Shown here one piece after another: positions 25,648 through 32,932 of a stretch of 42,975 bases of DNA. The DNA is from an uncultured Solirubrobacterales bacterium. Lineage in GTDB: Bacteria > Actinomycetota > Thermoleophilia > Solirubrobacterales > Solirubrobacteraceae. The position numbers and the translations under genes are program-made. The stretch lies in assembly GCA_937973575.1 (NCBI GenBank), contig CALJKH010000061.1, positions 1 through 42,975 on the forward strand, written 5' to 3'. The number at the start of each line of letters is the position of its first letter. Within the stretch, counting starts at the first letter, position 1. Under the pieces are notes generated by a model. That model ran no database searches and was not told the DNA's origin. It worked only from the letters and a program-made list of their open reading frames with translations.

Positions 25648-26370
25648 TCAGGACCCTAAGGGCCGCTTGGTCGCGATACCTGCACGGCGAGGGAACACCT
25701 CGGGTAGGTCTCCGTCCCGCTCGCAGATCACGAGCCGTCTAACGCCTCCAGCCCCCCAAGGCTTCACTTCGGCAACTTGAGGAGCGGTCAGGTTCAGGAC
25801 CGCGGAGGCCTTGAGCCCCCTTTCCAACTCTCCATCGTCAAGCTTTCCCTTCCAAGCGACCATCCGGCCGCCCAGTCCCAGAAGCGGTGCCGCGTACTCC
25901 ATCACGACCGGAAGGTCGGCGAGTGCTCTGGCAGTTACGACATCGCACGTGTTGAAGCCGTCATGCCATTCCTCAGCTCGCGACCAGGCCGACCGCACGT
26001 TGTCCAGCCCCGCAGCAGCTGCCGCTTCCTCGACGAACTCACATTTGCGCCTCTGGGCCTCCACTGCAATTACCTCGGAGCCCGGAAGCGCTACCGCCAA
26101 AACAAGCCCTGGAATGCCGCAGCCGCTTCCGATATCCGCGATCCGCTCGTGATTGGCCTCTTTTACGGTCTCAAGGCCGCTTAGTGAGTCTGCGATGTGT
26201 ACATCTACGGCCTCGCCTGGAGCCTTTACGGCAGTAGGAGCGTGCTCTCCAGCAAGTGACTGGAGGATGGAGAGAAGCTGGCCGAAAGCCTTATCTGGCA
26301 GGCCATACTGCTCCACAATCTCTCTGAGTCGTGGTTCAGCTGCCCGAAGCGATTTGACGCTCCGTTCCAC
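25648..26370 (-). CDS. rsmG: 16S rRNA (guanine(527)-N7)-methyltransferase RsmG
   Basis: A 240-residue RsmG/GidB methyltransferase. Family segments are VDVHIADSLSGL, the SAM motif IADIGSGCGIPGLVLAVALP, ARALADLPVVMEYAAPLL and AWKG near the C-terminus. It methylates N7 of G527 in the 530 loop of 16S rRNA. The GTG start codon (26370-26368) lies inside a parS-like palindrome and follows the jag stop by 9 bases, so ParB binding could affect expression. Loss of this enzyme gives low-level streptomycin resistance in other bacteria. Confidence 0.93.
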   Translation of the reverse strand: MERSVKSLRAAEPRLREIVEQYGLPDKAFGQLLSILQSLAGEHAPTAVKAPGEAVDVHIADSLSGLETVKEANHERIADIGSGCGIPGLVLAVALPGSEVIAVEAQRRKCEFVEEAAAAAGLDNVRSAWSRAEEWHDGFNTCDVVTARALADLPVVMEYAAPLLGLGGRMVAWKGKLDDGELERGLKASAVLNLTAPQVAEVKPWGAGGVRRLVICERDGDLPEVFPRRAGIATKRPLGS

Positions 26371-26379
26371 GTGAAACGG
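26362..26379. promoter_or_regulatory. parS centromere-like site
   Basis: The sequence CCGTTCCACGTGAAACGG is an 18-bp palindrome with one mismatched pair. Its core GTTCCACGTGAAAC differs at one base from the bacterial parS core GTTTCACGTGAAAC. It sits between the jag stop codon and the first codons of rsmG, within 2.6 kb of parA-parB, where chromosomal parS sites are commonly found. Confidence 0.85.
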
Positions 26380-26832
26380 TTAGTCGTCGAGCGGTTCGAC
26401 AATAAGACGACGCTCAGGCTCACGGCCCTCGCTCGTCGTATCCACATCCTCGCGCTCGCGCAGGTACTCGTGCACGACACGACGCTCGGAAGCAGACATT
26501 GGCGGCAGTGCGACGCTAGAACCAGACTCAACTGCCTCGTCGGCGGCATCGTCAGCGATCTCTCTCAGTTCAACAGCGCGGCGCTCTCGCCAACCACCTG
26601 CGTCAACTTCGACTCGGCGCATATCGCTGCGGTCGTTAGAGACTGCGCGGTAAGAGATGTGCTGAAGAGCGTCAAGAGTATTTCCGTGGCGTCCGATGAC
26701 CTGGCCGAGGTCTGGGCCTTCGATATCAACCTTGATTACAGAGCCATCGTCGACGATGTTGACCTCAGCGTCAGGGTCGAGCGCTGCAACCGCTGCCTCG
26801 ATGACTGTGCGTACTCGTTCCTCTGCGCTCAC
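26380..26832 (-). CDS. jag: KhpB/Jag RNA-binding protein (KH and R3H domains)
   Basis: A 150-residue protein. The KH domain has IEGPDLGQVIGRHGNTLDALQ (a GxxG loop, GRHGNT), followed by a helix-rich stretch (YRAVSNDRSDMRRVEVDAGG). The R3H domain has LPPMSASERRVVHEYL with the conserved Arg/His. There is no separate N-terminal Jag_N domain, so it is a short version. KhpB/Jag binds RNA, partners with KhpA and affects cell elongation and sporulation genes in Gram-positives. It begins with GTG overlapping the yidC stop (GTGA) and is thus co-translated with the membrane insertase. Confidence 0.9.
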   Translation of the reverse strand: MSAEERVRTVIEAAVAALDPDAEVNIVDDGSVIKVDIEGPDLGQVIGRHGNTLDALQHISYRAVSNDRSDMRRVEVDAGGWRERRAVELREIADDAADEAVESGSSVALPPMSASERRVVHEYLREREDVDTTSEGREPERRLIVEPLDD

Positions 26833-27830
26833 TTACGTCTCCCGGTTCTCTTCTTGGTGCTCTTCTGGGGCGGAGGTCCACCCTTGCCCTTCGGTTTATC
26901 CGTAGGGGCATTGTCACCCTTTTTAGGCTTCTCTGCAGTCGCCGCAACAGCACCAGAGCTGGCCTCAGCCGGCTTTGGTGCGCCGGAAAGCCTTTTGACT
27001 ACTGCCTGTTGTCCGACTGTCCAAGTGTTGGTGGTGATCCAGTAGAGGATCAGACCTGCTGGGAAGTTGATGATGAAGAAGACGAAAACGAGAGGCATCG
27101 CCAGCATCAAGTTCCGCTGGGTCTTGTCCATCGTTGTAGTCATCATCAAGCTCGATCCGAGCTGAGTTCCGACGTAGAGGACCAGCAGGGTGATCAACAC
27201 TGCGCCGCTGGCCTTGGAAGTCAGGTCTGGGATGAAGAGGAATTCCTGGCCGGTCGGAGCTGGAACCGCGTGACCAGTCTGGCTGTACTGCGCTGTAACG
27301 ACTCCTACATCCCCGCAGGTTGTATTGGACACCGTCAGCTTCTGAGCTCCTGCTGCAAGGTGCGAGTTCTGCTGAACAACCCAGTCCTTAATGCTTGGAC
27401 AGATGTCAGTCTTGAGCTGCTCCCGAAGAAGGTAGAAAAGCGAGATAAAGACTGGCATTTGGGCCAGAAGAGGGAGGCAAGACGCGAGTGGATTGATTTT
27501 GTTCTCGCGGTAGAACGCCATCATCTCTTCGTTCATCTTCTGGCGCTTCTCCGCCTTAACTTGAGGCGTCTCTCCAGATTGACCCTTGTACTTCGCTTGA
27601 ATCGCCTTAATTTCAGGCTGGTGCTTCTGCATCGACTGCATTGAGCGAATCTGCTTAAGAGTCAGAGGAATAAGCGCGGCTCGGATCAGGAACGTCATCG
27701 CGATGATGGACAGGCCCCAGGAGCCAATAACGCCTTGGATAGCAACCAGGATCACGCCGAAGAAGTCAATCAACGCCTTGAATGGCGCGAAATCACTGAT
27801 GAAGTTTGCAGTTATGAACAGACTGTTCAT
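26829..27830 (-). CDS. yidC: Membrane protein insertase YidC (Oxa1 family)
   Basis: A 333-residue YidC/Oxa1 homologue. The first helix (DFFGVILVAIQGVIGSWGLS) is followed by the conserved Arg-containing helix (AMTFLIRAALIPLTLKQIRS), the coiled-coil cytoplasmic loop (MQKHQPEIKAIQAKYK) and the segment NPLASCLPLLAQMPVFISLF. The positively charged C-terminal tail (PKKGDNAPTDKPKGKGG) can contact ribosomes. There is no lipobox. It inserts and folds inner-membrane proteins alone or with SecYEG. It overlaps yidD (ATGA) at the start and jag at the end. Confidence 0.95.
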   Translation of the reverse strand: MNSLFITANFISDFAPFKALIDFFGVILVAIQGVIGSWGLSIIAMTFLIRAALIPLTLKQIRSMQSMQKHQPEIKAIQAKYKGQSGETPQVKAEKRQKMNEEMMAFYRENKINPLASCLPLLAQMPVFISLFYLLREQLKTDICPSIKDWVVQQNSHLAAGAQKLTVSNTTCGDVGVVTAQYSQTGHAVPAPTGQEFLFIPDLTSKASGAVLITLLVLYVGTQLGSSLMMTTTMDKTQRNLMLAMPLVFVFFIINFPAGLILYWITTNTWTVGQQAVVKRLSGAPKPAEASSGAVAATAEKPKKGDNAPTDKPKGKGGPPPQKSTKKRTGRRK

Positions 27831-28120
27831 TGTTGTGTGATCGCTTCGTGTTGACAGTTAGTTGGGTGCACGCCGACCTTAAACAGAGTTTGGTCCGCGA
27901 TCTTGTCCACACCGCCGTGGCTCCATGGGTTACACCTGAGGAGCCTCCAGCCTGTGAGAACTAGACCACGCAGTATGCCCAACTCGGTGATGGCCTGAAT
28001 TGCGTACTTGGAACAGGACGGCTCGTACTTACAGCGTGGTGGCAATCCAGGGGAGATCCAGCGCGACCAAACAACAATGGGTGCTAGCACCAGAGCCTTG
28101 AGGGGATTCCTTGTTTTCAT
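27827..28120 (-). CDS. yidD: Membrane protein insertion efficiency factor YidD
   Basis: A 97-residue YidD. The conserved core reads WISPGLPPRCKYEPSCSKYA followed by AIQAITELGILRGL, then RLLRCNPWSHGGVDKI, with the three family Cys. The N-terminal amphipathic helix (NPLKALVLAPIVVW) would sit on the membrane face. It helps YidC-dependent insertion. The start overlaps the rnpA stop (ATGA) and the end overlaps yidC (ATGA), so all three are translationally coupled. Length is normal. Confidence 0.94.
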   Translation of the reverse strand: MKTRNPLKALVLAPIVVWSRWISPGLPPRCKYEPSCSKYAIQAITELGILRGLVLTGWRLLRCNPWSHGGVDKIADQTLFKVGVHPTNCQHEAITQQ

Positions 28121-28494
28121 TGGGTTTCTTCGCCTTTTAGAGCCCCAGATTGGCCGAGCAATTCGGTCAATTCAGCTGAAACTCCAGCCAAGCCATTGGC
28201 CTCAACGAACTCAGCTGCATCGCTTCTAGCCACAACGACTATGTCGGTCCCATGATTGATATCGCCGGTAACAGTCGCAAACGCCTCCTTGACGAGGCGC
28301 TTCACTTTGTTGCGATCTACCGCGCCGCCAACCTTGCGCGAGACAGACAGACCAAGCCTCGCCGGTTCATCATCGCCACGCGGGAAAGCATGGAGAACGA
28401 ACACTCTGCTGGCGTGGGATCGTCCGCTGCGGTAGACGCGATCAAAGTCAGCACTGCGCGTAATGCGCCCGCGCCGTCCCTCTGCGCCAGCCAC
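28117..28494 (-). CDS. rnpA: Ribonuclease P protein component
   Basis: A 125-residue RnpA. The signature is in RLGLSVSRKVGGAVDRNKVK and RLVKEAF, the RNR region that contacts the RNA subunit. The N-terminal RITRSADFDRVYRSGRS is also typical. With the P RNA it matures tRNA 5' ends, relevant for the two tRNAs here. It begins with GTG overlapping the rpmH stop codon by one base (TAGTG), and the downstream yidD overlaps too. Confidence 0.93.
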   Translation of the reverse strand: MAGAEGRRGRITRSADFDRVYRSGRSHASRVFVLHAFPRGDDEPARLGLSVSRKVGGAVDRNKVKRLVKEAFATVTGDINHGTDIVVVARSDAAEFVEANGLAGVSAELTELLGQSGALKGEETQ

Positions 28495-28628
28495 TAGACC
28501 GTAAGGCGCTTGCGGCCCTTAGCCCTACGCCGCGCAAGAACGCGGCGGCCAGCCTTGGTCGACATCCGCTCGCGGAAGCCGTGGGTACGTGCGCGCTTGC
28601 GCTTCTTGGGCTGGTAGGTGCGCTTCAT
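28494..28628 (-). CDS. rpmH: 50S ribosomal protein L34
   Basis: A 44-residue, very basic protein starting MKRTYQPKKRKRARTHGFRE and continuing RMSTKAGRRVLARRRAKGRK, a perfect match to the L34 pattern. It is the first gene of the rpmH-rnpA-yidD-yidC-jag string, all coupled by overlaps of 1-4 bases. The 132 bases between it and dnaA must hold divergent promoters. Confidence 0.97.
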   Translation of the reverse strand: MKRTYQPKKRKRARTHGFRERMSTKAGRRVLARRRAKGRKRLTV

Positions 28629-28760
28629 AAGGTGGTGTAGAGACTACAAGGATGTTGGCTGCTGTGTCGGCTTGAACGGCAAAAGACCGAAAATGCGGGG
28701 AGGCTGCGTGGCTCTTAGCTGTCGCATGCGTAGGGTCGCGGTGAGTTCAACTTGCCCTCA
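28629..28760. promoter_or_regulatory. Divergent rpmH/dnaA intergenic region
   Basis: A 132-base region between rpmH (minus) and dnaA (plus). No consensus DnaA box (TTATCCACA or TTGTCCACA) was seen. A TAnnnT-type -10-like element TAGGGT lies about 25 bases before the dnaA ATG, without a convincing -35. Other elements are not recognisable by eye. Confidence 0.35.
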
Positions 28761-30137
28761 ATGTCTAACCCCAATCTCGACACCACCTGGAATCGCATCC
28801 GCTCGGAGCTGCGATCCCTCGTCAGCGATTCGACCTTCCAGGTCTGGATTGACCCTCTCCAGGCGACTCACCTCGATTCTGATCTTCTCATCCTCGAGGC
28901 TCCTGAATCAATTCTTCATTGGGTTGAAACGAAGTTCGCCTCTGTAATTAGTGAAGCGACCAGCCGAATCACTGGCCTAACCCCATCGCTGCAGATGGCT
29001 GTGGTCGGTTCCAGTAACTCAACCGAGCGAAGCCTCCACGATCCCTCAACTACTAGTCGAGCCCTTGAAGAAGACCAGCAAATCGAGAGTTTTTCGGAGA
29101 CCCTCAAGTTAGACCCGAGGCTTACCTTCGACCAGTTTGTGATCGGCGAGTCGAACCGCCTCGCTCATGCCGCCGGCCTCGCTGTCGCCGAGATGCCGTC
29201 GCAGACCTACAACCCGCTCTTTATCTATGGCCCTCCGGGAACAGGCAAGACCCATCTCCTGCACGCAATAGGCAATCTGGCCGGGCAGACAGACCCAAGC
29301 GTCAAGGTTCGCTACACCACAGCTGAGTCATTTACAGCGGAATTCATTCGCTCCGTTAAGGATGGCAACACCACTTCTTTCAAGAAGCGCTTCCGTGATG
29401 TCGACCTACTCCTAGTCGATGACGCGCAATTCCTTGAAAACAAAACGAAGACGGAAGAGGAGTTCTTCCACACCTTCAACTCTGTAATAGAGAGCGGTGC
29501 GCAGGTAGTAATCACATGCGACCGAACTCCGGCGAACCTCGCTGCGCTTGAGGACCGTCTGAGAGAGCGCTTCTCATCCGGGCTGGTCGCAGGTATCGAA
29601 ACTCCTGAAATTCAAGCCCGGCTTGCGATTCTCTCGATGCGCGTACGGCGAGACCAACTTGGCGACGTTCCTGGTGAAGCTCTTGAGGCAATAGCTCACC
29701 GGATCAGGGGCAATGTGCGAAGCCTTGAGGGTGCACTGATTCGTGTAGTCGCTTACGCATCACTAACTGGGTCTTCCTTAACTCGCGACCTGACAGCCCA
29801 GGTACTCGATCAGCTCTACCCAGCAGCAACCAACGCCCCACGCAGGTTCACTACCGCGGAGATCAAGTCCCTCGTTGCGGATTCCTTCGGTGTGAGCGAA
29901 ACAGACCTCGAGTCCCAGTCGCGGGCTGCAAAGGTGACATGGCCAAGGCAGGTCGCTATGTACTTAGCTAGAGAAACAGCTGGCGAGCCACTTCCTACTA
30001 TCGGCCGTGAGTTCGGTGGAAGAAACCACTCGACTGTTCTCAACGCATGCCGCAGAGTGGAAGCACGCATGGCAGCCTCACCAGAGGATGCACTCGCTGT
30101 TAAATCACTCGAACGACGCCTCTCAGGAGCAGACTGA
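28761..30137 (+). CDS. dnaA: Chromosomal replication initiator protein DnaA
   Basis: A protein of 458 residues from ATG 28761 (MSNPNLDTTWNRIRSELRSL); an in-frame TTG three codons earlier is less likely. Domain I starts with WNRIRSEL. Domain II is a short Ser/Thr linker (about 80-110). Domain III has NPLFIYGPPGTGKTHLLHAI (Walker A), DLLLVDDAQFLENKTKTEEE (Walker B) and FSSGLVAGIETPE. The domain IV HTH has GREFGGRNHSTVLNACR, the DnaA-box reading signature. It unwinds oriC and loads the helicase. The linker is shorter than in Streptomyces DnaA. Confidence 0.97.
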   Translation: MSNPNLDTTWNRIRSELRSLVSDSTFQVWIDPLQATHLDSDLLILEAPESILHWVETKFASVISEATSRITGLTPSLQMAVVGSSNSTERSLHDPSTTSRALEEDQQIESFSETLKLDPRLTFDQFVIGESNRLAHAAGLAVAEMPSQTYNPLFIYGPPGTGKTHLLHAIGNLAGQTDPSVKVRYTTAESFTAEFIRSVKDGNTTSFKKRFRDVDLLLVDDAQFLENKTKTEEEFFHTFNSVIESGAQVVITCDRTPANLAALEDRLRERFSSGLVAGIETPEIQARLAILSMRVRRDQLGDVPGEALEAIAHRIRGNVRSLEGALIRVVAYASLTGSSLTRDLTAQVLDQLYPAATNAPRRFTTAEIKSLVADSFGVSETDLESQSRAAKVTWPRQVAMYLARETAGEPLPTIGREFGGRNHSTVLNACRRVEARMAASPEDALAVKSLERRLSGAD

Positions 30138-30159
30138 ACCGACCGACGAAACTGACAGG

Positions 30160-30193
30160 ATCAACTTGTCAACGGAATCAACACAATCAACAC
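30160..30193. repeat. Short TCAAC-containing direct repeats before dnaN
   Basis: Four copies of (A/G)TCAAC start at 30160, 30168, 30177 and 30186, spaced 8-9 bases. The last two form an exact tandem 9-mer, AATCAACAC twice. They fill most of the 60-base dnaA-dnaN gap and end 4 bases before the dnaN ATG; no Shine-Dalgarno is evident there. The meaning is unknown. Confidence 0.6.
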
Positions 30194-30197
30194 GCCA

Positions 30198-31358
30198 ATG
30201 ACTTCATCTAATAAAGGAAATATCTCGCTCAAGATCAATAGGGAAACTCTCTTAGAGGGTCTCCAGTCGGCTGCGCGTATCGCGTCAGCCAAGACGACGA
30301 TCACCGCCTTGAGCGGAGTACAGCTTTCAGCTTCTGGCAAGACAATTGAACTTCGAGCTACCGACCTCGAGCTTTCACTGCGTCTCCCTCTTCAGGGTGA
30401 GGTAGTTACAGAGGGCGAGGTTGTTCTCCCAGCCCGACTCTTCACTGATGTTGTTCGTTCGCTGCCTGGTGGCGAAGTAACCCTCACAGCTAGGCCAGCT
30501 GAGCAGGACGTCGAGATCCTCGCTGGATCTGCAACCTTCGATCTCAAGACTCTCCGAGCCGAAGATTTCCCAACACTTCCCGAAGCTGGGGGCGAGACCG
30601 AGGTCACTCTCTCAGCTGAGATCCTTGACGCAACCATCAGGCGTGTCGAGCGAGCAGCAAGCTCTGATCCATCACGTCCTGTTCTAACGGGAGTGCTTGT
30701 TCAAGCAGAGGGTTCAACATTGAGGATGGTCGCTACTGATTCGTATCGGCTTAGCCTCAAAGAAACTGAGCTGACAGAGCCTCTCGCGAATTCCTTTGAA
30801 GCCAATGTTCCTGCCCGTGCACTCCAAGAAGCTGTACGGCTAGCGAAGGGCGGCAAGGCTGAAAGCGATGATGAAGGCGCTGCCAAGGGCTCAGTCCGGA
30901 TCGCAATGCAGGAGAACCAAATTGTGTTCAACCTGGACGGCACTGTCTTAGCTTCACGACTCATCGATGGCCAGTTCCCTAAGTACAAGGAGCTGATTCC
31001 GGACAAGTTTGATCATGAGGTCAAGATCGCGAGCGCGGAGCTCGCTGACGTTGTGCGCCGCATCAGCCTTCTCGCACAACGCAACAAGCCTCTGACACTT
31101 AGCTTTGAGAAGGGCTCACTCACCGTCAGCGCTGAGACACCAGACATTGGTGAAGCCCGCGAGTCACTCCCGGTTCCATTTGACGGAGAGCCCCTTGAGA
31201 TTGGGTTTAACCCTGAGTACCTGCGTGACGGAATTGACAGCGCCGGCGGCGACGATGTTGTCTTCAAGCTCCTGAGTCCAAATCGCCCCGGTCTGATCGA
31301 AGCTGGTGGTGACGGTGGGTTCTTCTACCTGATCATGCCGATCAGGCTCGGGAACTAA
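30198..31358 (+). CDS. dnaN: DNA polymerase III beta sliding clamp
   Basis: A 386-residue clamp with three DnaN domains. The N-terminal part has LLEGLQSAARIASAKTTITA and LSGVQLSA; the middle has RPVLTGVLVQAEGSTLRMVA and TDSYRLSLKE (the conserved ATDSYRL). The C-terminus is GFFYLIMPIRLGN, close to the usual YVIMPMRL ending. It forms a dimeric ring that tethers the replicative polymerase. The gene follows dnaA after 60 bases containing short repeats and precedes recF by 16 bases. It lacks a clear Shine-Dalgarno. Confidence 0.96.
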   Translation: MTSSNKGNISLKINRETLLEGLQSAARIASAKTTITALSGVQLSASGKTIELRATDLELSLRLPLQGEVVTEGEVVLPARLFTDVVRSLPGGEVTLTARPAEQDVEILAGSATFDLKTLRAEDFPTLPEAGGETEVTLSAEILDATIRRVERAASSDPSRPVLTGVLVQAEGSTLRMVATDSYRLSLKETELTEPLANSFEANVPARALQEAVRLAKGGKAESDDEGAAKGSVRIAMQENQIVFNLDGTVLASRLIDGQFPKYKELIPDKFDHEVKIASAELADVVRRISLLAQRNKPLTLSFEKGSLTVSAETPDIGEARESLPVPFDGEPLEIGFNPEYLRDGIDSAGGDDVVFKLLSPNRPGLIEAGGDGGFFYLIMPIRLGN

Positions 31359-31374
31359 ACAAGCACTAGCTCCG

Positions 31375-32475
31375 ATGCGGATCCGGAGAATGGATCTGCG
31401 TGACTTTCGAAGTCACACCAAGCAGTCGCTAGAGATTGGCGACTCTCTGACAGTTATCGCTGGCCCAAACGGCAGCGGTAAAACAAACCTGTTGGAGGCC
31501 TTGCACTTCGGTCTGACTGGTCGGTCGTGCAGAACAGCGATGGACCGTCAGGTAATCGCTTGGGAAGCGTCTACCGCTTTCGTGGAAATCGACTGGGATG
31601 AAGAGGACGGAGCCAAGCACGTTCTCCGAACAGCCCTGGATAGGTCGGGTGAGAAGAAGATCCGACTTGACGATTCAGCCCTTGACCAAGCTCTGCCTTC
31701 AACAAAGCGGCCGGCAGCGATCGTTTTCCTGCCGGATCGTTTGAGTTTGGTTACAGGCACGCCAGGTGAGCGCCGCAAACACTTCGACAAGCTCGTTTCC
31801 GAGCTGGACCCTTATTACGCGCAGACAAGATCTCAGTACACCGAAGCACTTGTTCAAAGAAACGCCCTCCTCGGACGGATCAGAGCTACGGGGGAAGTTC
31901 CCACAAGTCTTGAAGCTTGGGACCAGAGGCTTGCCGAGCTTGGTTCGCAGGTGGTTTCCAAGAGAGACGGTGTTGTGGCCTCAATCAACGAAAGCTTGGC
32001 TGAGACGGCTAAGAGTTTGGGCCTCAATGGACATCTGGAGTTGCGGCACCGCCCGGGAGGGGCCAATACTGATTCTGAGTACCTATCTGAGTTGGCGGAG
32101 AAGATGGACTCTGATCTAGAACGCGGCTTCACCTCATACGGTCCCCATCGAGCCGAGTTCGTTTTCTGGCGTGAGGGTCACGCCATCAAGACGACGGGCT
32201 CACAAGGGGAGAAAAGGATGTCTCTCCTGGCTCTTCTTTTGACAGAACGCGAGCTCCTGACAGCGAGAACAGGCTCGACTCCTGTTCTTCTGCTCGATGA
32301 CGTAATGAGCGAGCTCGATGCCTCACGCAGGCGGCTTCTAGTAGAGCGTGTCTCAGGTGCCGGCCAGTGCGTCATCACAGCAACCGAGTTTGAGCATGTG
32401 CCAGTAGATGGAGTCTCTGGGGTAGCGACTGTTCCAATCGGTGGGATTCCTGCCCCTAACCTCAAGGCAGCATGA
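31375..32475 (+). CDS. recF: DNA replication and repair protein RecF
   Basis: A 366-residue SMC-like ATPase. It begins MRIRRMDLRDFRSHTKQSLE. Walker A is in VIAGPNGSGKTNLLEALHFG, the signature motif in TTGSQGEKRMSLLALLLTE (the SQGE/Q-type signature) and Walker B in TPVLLLDDVMSELDASRR. RecF loads RecA with RecO/RecR at gaps. The end overlaps the DUF721 gene as ATGA. Order dnaN-recF-DUF721-gyrB is typical for Actinomycetota. Confidence 0.95.
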   Translation: MRIRRMDLRDFRSHTKQSLEIGDSLTVIAGPNGSGKTNLLEALHFGLTGRSCRTAMDRQVIAWEASTAFVEIDWDEEDGAKHVLRTALDRSGEKKIRLDDSALDQALPSTKRPAAIVFLPDRLSLVTGTPGERRKHFDKLVSELDPYYAQTRSQYTEALVQRNALLGRIRATGEVPTSLEAWDQRLAELGSQVVSKRDGVVASINESLAETAKSLGLNGHLELRHRPGGANTDSEYLSELAEKMDSDLERGFTSYGPHRAEFVFWREGHAIKTTGSQGEKRMSLLALLLTERELLTARTGSTPVLLLDDVMSELDASRRRLLVERVSGAGQCVITATEFEHVPVDGVSGVATVPIGGIPAPNLKAA

Positions 32476-32771
32476 GGCGAGGAAGAGAGAGACACCTAGG
32501 GGCCGCCTTCCAGCGGATGGCTGAGTCGATCGCCCCAACTGACCCACTTACAAGGATCACTGTGATCTGGCCTGAGGTAGTTGGGGCGGCAATCGCGAAG
32601 CACACTCGACCCTCCGGTATCAAGGGTTCGGAGCTTGTCGTTGAGTGTGATTCGAGTGTCTACTCACAGGAGATAGAGCTGCTTTCAAGGAAGGTTTTGA
32701 AGGGCATCGCCGAGACTCTTGAAGGCCCAGCTCCAACCAGCCTCAGATGCGCTCTCAAGAAGACCCGCTAA
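32472..32771 (+). CDS. DUF721 / DciA-like protein
   Basis: A 99-residue small basic protein with the DUF721 core: RLT-like PLTRITVIWPEVVGAAIAKH, then TRPSGIKGSELVVECDSSVYSQEIELL (cited as adjacent short pieces). The W-P-E-V-V-G segment is the conserved family centre. DciA members in other bacteria load the replicative helicase DnaB. The long N-terminal extension seen in many actinobacterial homologues is missing here, so this is a short form. It overlaps recF and precedes gyrB by 161 bases. Confidence 0.82.
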   Translation: MRRGRERHLGAAFQRMAESIAPTDPLTRITVIWPEVVGAAIAKHTRPSGIKGSELVVECDSSVYSQEIELLSRKVLKGIAETLEGPAPTSLRCALKKTR

Positions 32772-32932
32772 GAGCCAAAAAAGCCCCAAAAATCAAGCGA
32801 TTTTGACCCAAGACTAGTTCGGTTCCGGGGGTCCTGTGTGCTACTGTTGAGAAGCTTCCAAGAGGGGGTGTCGACCGACCATTTTGCCGCCGTCGGCCAG
32901 GCTCCCTAAGACTCTTGCGGGCACATCACACA
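32772..32932 (+). promoter_or_regulatory. DUF721-gyrB intergenic region (probable gyrB promoter)
   Basis: The 161-base gap starts with A-rich sequence and an AT-rich hairpin AAAATC-AAGC-GATTTT at 32789-32804. TTGACC (32803-32808) is -35-like but 33 bases from the TACTGT (32842-32847) -10-like element, which is too far for a pair. TACTGT alone fits the actinobacterial TAnnnT form. No other feature is apparent. Confidence 0.35.

Noticed and set aside
27903..27911. Perfect DnaA-box sequence TTGTCCACA
   Set aside because: It is a single copy within the conserved coding sequence of yidD, so it is probably coincidental and not evidence for oriC.
28618..28947. Plus-strand ORF overlapping the rpmH-dnaA gap
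   Set aside because: It overlaps the dnaA coding sequence in another frame and shows no homology.
32789..32804. AT-rich 6-bp hairpin before gyrB as a terminator
   Set aside because: The stem is AT-rich and weak and lacks a following T-run; at most a minor element.
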